From positions 1 through 64,000 of the forward strand of contig NZ_JBQHTK010000013.1 of the NCBI RefSeq assembly GCF_052065755.1: DNA of 64,000 bases. Reading direction: 5' to 3'. The position numbers were made by a program, and so were the translations under genes. The DNA is from Allocoprococcus sp004560705. GTDB taxonomy: Bacteria; Bacillota; Clostridia; Lachnospirales; Lachnospiraceae. The notes under the pieces are model-generated. The model did no database searches. It was not told where the DNA came from and was given only the letters and a program-made list of their open reading frames with translations. This document shows positions 60,488 through 64,000 of this stretch, piece after piece (position 1 is the stretch's first letter; each line of letters opens with the position of its first letter).

Positions 60488-61300
60488 TTATTTAACCGAT
60501 CCTTCCGGCTTTACTTCATTTTTCCGACCGGAAATCCGGTTCGCCGCCCGTTTGGCAAATACCAGACTCTCCAAAAGTGAATTACTCGCCAGCCTGTTCG
60601 CCCCATGTACTCCGTTGCAGCTGGTCTCCCCGACTGCATACAGATGTTCCAGACGGATGCCGTGCTTCTTCGCCACATCCAGTGCATCTCCCGTCAAATG
60701 CGGGAAATTCGTGGAATGTTTATACCTTCCTCCGATTCCCCCGCTTGCAAGAATCGTATCCGGTGCAAAAATCTTCATTTCCGTTCCGTCCTGCGCTGTC
60801 GCTACAATGCCCGAACAGATCCCATCTTCCTCCACAACATCCGTCATAGTTGTGTATTCATATATTTTAATATTTTTTCGTTTCTTTACTTGTGTGATTA
60901 ATTTACTCGTAATCTCTTTTCCCGTAATATCCTCATGAAATAAGATTCTTGGTTTTGAATGAGCCCCTTCGCGTGTATAGGCCAGTTCCCCATTTTCCCT
61001 GGCAAAATCCACACCATATCCGATCAGATCTCCGATAATCTCTCTGGAGCTTCGGATCATAATATTCACCGACTCTTTCCGGTTCTCATAATGCCCCGCC
61101 CGCATCGTATCTTCAAAATAACTGTCGTAGTCATCATCGTCGCGCAGTACACAGATTCCGCCCTGCGCAAGGAAAGAATCACTGCTCTCCAGATCTGCCT
61201 TCGTAATCATGACGATCTGTTTCTCTTCCGGAAGATTGAGCGCTGCGAACAAACCTCCGACTCCGGTTCCTACGATCACTACATCCGTTTTCATTTCCAT
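60488..61300 (-). pseudogene. nadB: L-aspartate oxidase, internally deleted and fused to nadA
   Basis: NadB sequence begins at MKTDVVIVGTGVGGLFAALNLP (FAD-binding GxGxxG) and continues through the SFLAQGGICVLRDDDDYDSYFEDT active-site region to GDALDVAKKHGIRLE. It then jumps in frame to HLYAVGETSCNGVHGANRLASNSLLESLVF. About 100-110 residues of the capping domain, which normally hold ESVRGEG and the catalytic His and Arg, are missing. A GGAGG lies before the ATG at 61300, so a protein may still be made. It is also in frame with the nadA fragment upstream. Confidence 0.87.
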
Positions 61301-61852
61301 CTTTGCCTCCAGCACCTCTTCTGCCTGCAGCCGTTCATGCGTCGGACAGAAGCCTTCATTATAGACAAACTCCTTTTCCGGAACCTGCTCCGCAATATAA
61401 TGTGCCAGATTCCGATCCAGAATAAAGAAAATATGCTTATTGGGAAGCGCCTTCACAATCTGAACCGCATTTGCCGAAGTCACGCAGACATCCGAATACT
61501 TCTTCAGCTCTGCCGTGGAATTGATGTAGCACACCACTGCCAGATCCTCATATTTCTCCCTCATTTTCTGAATCGTCTCAGCATCTGCCATATGCGCCAT
61601 CGGACAGTCCGCATCCATATCCGGCATCAGAACTGTTTTTTCCGGATTCAGCACCTTGGCACTTTCACCCATAAACGAAACTCCACAGAACACGATCGTC
61701 TGCTCCTTAAGTCCGACAGCCACCTTGCTGAGATAGAAAGAATCTCCGATATGATCCGCGATTTCCTGCACTTCCGGCCTCACATAATAGTGCGCCAGAA
61801 TGACCGCATTTTTTTCCTTTTTTTATGCCTGTATTTCTTCTACTAATGTCAT
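61301..61852 (-). pseudogene. nadA: Quinolinate synthase, nonsense mutation and 3' truncation
   Basis: A good AGGTGAG and ATG at 61852 start M-T-L-V-E-E-I-Q-A, then TAA at 61823-61825. The same frame continues with KKEKNAVILAHYYVRPEVQEIADHIGDSFYLS and the rest of NadA to CPTHERLQAEEVLEAK. There it joins nadB. About half of the usual 300 residues are missing, with two of the three Fe-S cysteines; only the Cys in VVCYINS remains. Two independent lesions make this a clear pseudogene. Confidence 0.9.
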
Positions 61853-61970
61853 GTCTCTCACCTTTCACTTTGTATGGTATTGTGTTGTTATTCTGCTCCG
61901 TGAAATGCTTTCTTTGATTTTGGAATGCAAATCCGGGAATATGAGCTGTGATAAATGCTCATTGACAGGC

Positions 61971-61999
61971 ATTATATCATATGACATTGCATGTGACAA
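61971..61999 (-). promoter_or_regulatory. Promoter of the nad operon with probable NiaR site
   Basis: TTGTCA, 17 bases, TATAAT on the minus strand, about 120 bases before the nadA start. The -35 and spacer contain TGTCA twice, 12 bases apart (TGTCACATGCAATGTCA), a likely repressor-binding region. The promoter looks intact. Confidence 0.65.
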
Positions 62000-62044
62000 G
62001 ACAGTTGATCGATATATGATTAGATTGTAAAGTATTGCTGGGAT

Positions 62045-62160
62045 GTTACGGATTTTCTAGGAGAAAACCATGGGATAATCCATAGAAATGGTGGCTTGTT
62101 ACGGATTTTTGGAAGAGAAATGCAGAATAATCCGTAAAGGCAATGTTTGTTACGAATTTT
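62045..62160. repeat. Degenerate tandem palindromic repeat
   Basis: Units starting GTTACGGATTTT at 62045 and 62098 and GTTACGAATTTT at 62149 have a period of about 52 bases. The second unit contains a perfect TTACGGATT/AATCCGTAA inverted repeat; the first a partly decayed one. They fill the gap between the nad promoter and the MATE gene; the remaining 62161-62277 shows nothing clear. Confidence 0.7.
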
Positions 62161-62277
62161 GACAATAATATTATAGAATCGCACACAAAACCGAAAGTTA
62201 TGAAATAAAAAATCATAACAGCAAGGTAAGTTATTCACTTCTTTTCCCTTTTTCAGAATTTCCAATTACTTCCATAA

Positions 62278-63636
62278 TCATTTCAGTTCCTTCAACACAC
62301 TCAAGCACAACGGCACGGACAACGAAAATGTCAGCACATCCGACACCGTCTGGCACATCTGTACACCCAGAAGCCCGAAAAACTGTGGAAGGATCCAAAT
62401 CAGCGGTAAAAAGAACAACCCCTGCCTGGCCGCCGCCTGAACAGATGCTTTCAGCGCCTGTCCAATGGTCTGAAGCATCATATTTGACATAACGATCCAT
62501 GCATTCAATGGAAATACCAGACACTGAAGCCGAAGTGCCAGACTTCCGATCCGCACAACATCAGCGTCCTCGCGGAACAGATGCACAAGCGGCCCCGCAA
62601 ACACAAATCCCGCCGCCGAGATGACAACCAATACACCAACTGCTGTCTTCACACAGAAGAAAAAAGCCTCCCGGACTCTGTCATACCGCTTCGCGCCATA
62701 ATTCGTGCCGCACACCGGCTGGAATCCCTGCCCGAATCCAATCAACGCTGAATTCGCAAACATCGCAATCCTTGCCACAATTCCCATCGCCGCAATCGCT
62801 GCGTCCGCATAGATCCCGCCATAAATTCCTGCCGTCGTATTCATGCAGATCGTCGCCACACTTCCGAGTCCCTGACGACAAAGAGACGGCACACCGCCCT
62901 TGAATATATTATAAAAATAATGTCCGTTTGGCGTAAAATTCCGGAACGATATCCTGAAATTCCCGCCCTTCATGCTGGCTCTAAGTAATACCAGGAAGCT
63001 GACGATCTGGCTGATCACCGTAGCCAAAGCCGCTCCTGCCACTCCCATATGGCATCCAAAGATCAGAATCGGATCCAGCGCAATATTCAAAACAGCTCCG
63101 GTCACAATTCCTACCATTGCAAAAGATGCACTCCCCTGAAAACGAAGCTGATTATTGATTACAAGAGAAGACATCATAAACGGCGTACCGATCAGAATGA
63201 TCCGAAGATAGCTCATTGTATATGGAAGAATCGTTTTCGTGGATCCGAGAAATACCGACAGCGGACGCAGGAAAATCAGTCCCAGCGCACCAAGTACAAG
63301 CCCCACAATAAATGCAGAAAAAAATCCCGTCGCTGCCATTTTCTTAGCATCCTCAAAATTCTGTTCGCCCAGTTTTCTGGAAATATAGTTGCCCGATCCG
63401 TGTCCAAAGAAAAACCCACACGCCTGAATAATTGCCATCACCGAAAAGACAATACCGACCGCTGCCGTCGACTGCGTATTGATCCTTCCCACAAACATCG
63501 TGTCTACCATATTGTAAAATGACGTCACCAACATACTGATGATCGTCGGTACCGCCATCTGACTTACCAAACGTGGGATCGGCTCGGTCGTCATGTATTC
63601 CACCTTTTGCTCCGCTGACATATCTGCTACTTTCAT
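62278..63636 (-). CDS. MATE family efflux transporter
   Basis: A 452-residue MATE antiporter with twelve helices. It opens with EPIPRLVSQMAVPTIISMLVTSFYNMVDTMFVGRI. The cytoplasmic loop FQPVCGTNYGAKRYDRVREAF follows GIVARIAMFANSALIGFGQG. It differs clearly from the MATE at 52843 and is not a tandem copy. AGAGAG precedes the ATG. It starts one base after the stop of the AlbA-type gene and is probably co-transcribed with it. Substrate unknown. Confidence 0.9.
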   Translation of the reverse strand: MKVADMSAEQKVEYMTTEPIPRLVSQMAVPTIISMLVTSFYNMVDTMFVGRINTQSTAAVGIVFSVMAIIQACGFFFGHGSGNYISRKLGEQNFEDAKKMAATGFFSAFIVGLVLGALGLIFLRPLSVFLGSTKTILPYTMSYLRIILIGTPFMMSSLVINNQLRFQGSASFAMVGIVTGAVLNIALDPILIFGCHMGVAGAALATVISQIVSFLVLLRASMKGGNFRISFRNFTPNGHYFYNIFKGGVPSLCRQGLGSVATICMNTTAGIYGGIYADAAIAAMGIVARIAMFANSALIGFGQGFQPVCGTNYGAKRYDRVREAFFFCVKTAVGVLVVISAAGFVFAGPLVHLFREDADVVRIGSLALRLQCLVFPLNAWIVMSNMMLQTIGQALKASVQAAARQGLFFLPLIWILPQFFGLLGVQMCQTVSDVLTFSLSVPLCLSVLKELK

Positions 63637-63637
63637 A

Positions 63638-64000
63638 TTAGAACATCTCTCTTTCCTCTTTTGTCACAAACTTCTGATTCCGGCTTTTCGGTTTCTCTGG
63701 TATTGTCATTACAAGTTTTCCACTTGCAAGCAAAGGCTGTACATAATGCTGCATCACATAAAATACAGTATTGATTCCCAGATAATCTGCAATTTCCCTG
63801 CGTGTTCTCGGAATTCTGCAAAATTCCAGCAACGTATCCGTTCCACCATTTTGCTCCTTTTCAGCATCGTTTTCCTCTGTCTGCTGTTTGTTGTAAAAAA
63901 TAACTATAAATTCATTTCGTCGATTAATGAACACAGGAGCCGGTAAGCCTGCTGCCGCCATTTCCCGTCGAATAGTAGGGATACCCGAATAACGATTTTC
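63638..64000 (-). CDS. AlbA-type ATP-binding protein with winged helix, C-terminal part
   Basis: Only the last 120 codons are in the window; the frame is open to the right edge (ENRYSGIPTIRREMAAAGLPAPVF). The motif NRRNEFIVIFYN and the final winged-helix-like RTRREIADYLGINTVFYVMQHYVQPLLASGKL match the end of putative DNA-binding AlbA_2/DUF4062-type regulators common in clostridia. These often act as regulators or toxin-antitoxin-like proteins of uncertain role. The MATE gene follows immediately, so it may regulate that exporter. Confidence 0.7.
   Translation of the reverse strand, partial: ENRYSGIPTIRREMAAAGLPAPVFINRRNEFIVIFYNKQQTEENDAEKEQNGGTDTLLEFCRIPRTRREIADYLGINTVFYVMQHYVQPLLASGKLVMTIPEKPKSRNQKFVTKEEREMF

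Noticed and set aside
60488..61783. A genuine bifunctional NadA-NadB enzyme
   Set aside because: Two Fe-S cysteines of NadA and the catalytic capping domain of NadB are absent, the nadA start is cut off by TAA, and nadC beside it is also broken.
62045..62160. CRISPR array
   Set aside because: Only three degenerate units, no conserved repeat with unique spacers, and no cas genes.
62020..62265. 81-codon ORF on the minus strand
   Set aside because: It translates the tandem palindromic repeats, which gives a repeated IRNK peptide. It has no family resemblance and no good ribosome site.

Overview
The window reads as a chromosomal segment of a gut Firmicute of the family Lachnospiraceae (Clostridia). 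Grounds: clostridial gene sets (spoVG next to glgD/glgC, a DnaD/DnaI-type primosome pair, a NiaR niacin regulator, VanR/VanS-type and PucR-type regulators, a sortase pilus locus), strong AGGAGG ribosome sites, moderate G+C and no eukaryotic or phage structural genes. The species cannot be fixed from the sequence alone.

Layout. 1-4.6 kb: a kinase operon (pyridoxal kinase, a TIGR04076-like protein, fructokinase) and a GH31 alpha-glucosidase, with a 79-bp dispersed repeat between them. 4.6-6.6 kb: a graveyard of broken genes (P1 peptidase, Rpn-type nuclease, MATE start, amidohydrolase). 6.7-12.9 kb: a PucR regulator, two M20 amidohydrolases and a DUF5058 membrane pair, probably an amide or peptide scavenging locus. 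12.9-24.4 kb: a long nucleoside uptake and salvage operon transcribed leftwards (BMP lipoprotein, ATPase, two permeases, udp, deoC, cdd, add, deoB, a Crp/Fnr regulator, pnp). 24.5-32.3 kb: spoVG, glgDC, murC, dnaD, dnaI/dnaC-like and prs, with three DnaA-box-like 9-mers ahead of dnaD. 32.3-38.3 kb: an SbcC/SbcD-like pair, a two-component system and asnS. 38.4-40.1 kb: a barstar, a secreted DNA/RNA endonuclease and a companion protein. 40.2-50.8 kb: a complete sortase-assembled pilus operon. 51-63.6 kb: cyclophilin, tRNA-Gly, two MATE exporters, a proline-iminopeptidase-like hydrolase, a NitT/TauT-type ABC importer, an aldose epimerase, NiaR and a decayed nadABC operon. A partial AlbA-type protein runs off the right end.

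The most notable find is at 49.86-50.19 kb. Two perfect 35-bp inverted repeats flank a 257-bp AT-rich segment that carries a good sigma-A-type promoter (TTGACT-N16-TATGAT) pointing at the pilus operon. A tyrosine recombinase gene lies 10 bp beyond the right repeat. This is the architecture of a phase-variation switch; the sequenced orientation is ON. The pilus operon it would drive encodes a small coiled-coil protein, a signal peptidase, an XRE regulator, a 1374-residue fibro-slime adhesin (LPDTG), a major pilin (LPSTG), a class C sortase, a minor pilin (LPQTG) and a second sortase.

A second theme is gene decay by internal deletion. The P1 peptidase, amidohydrolase, nadA, nadB and nadC each keep recognisable ends but have lost middle or terminal segments, and nadA also has an early stop codon. 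The cell should therefore depend on external niacin, although its NiaR gene is intact.
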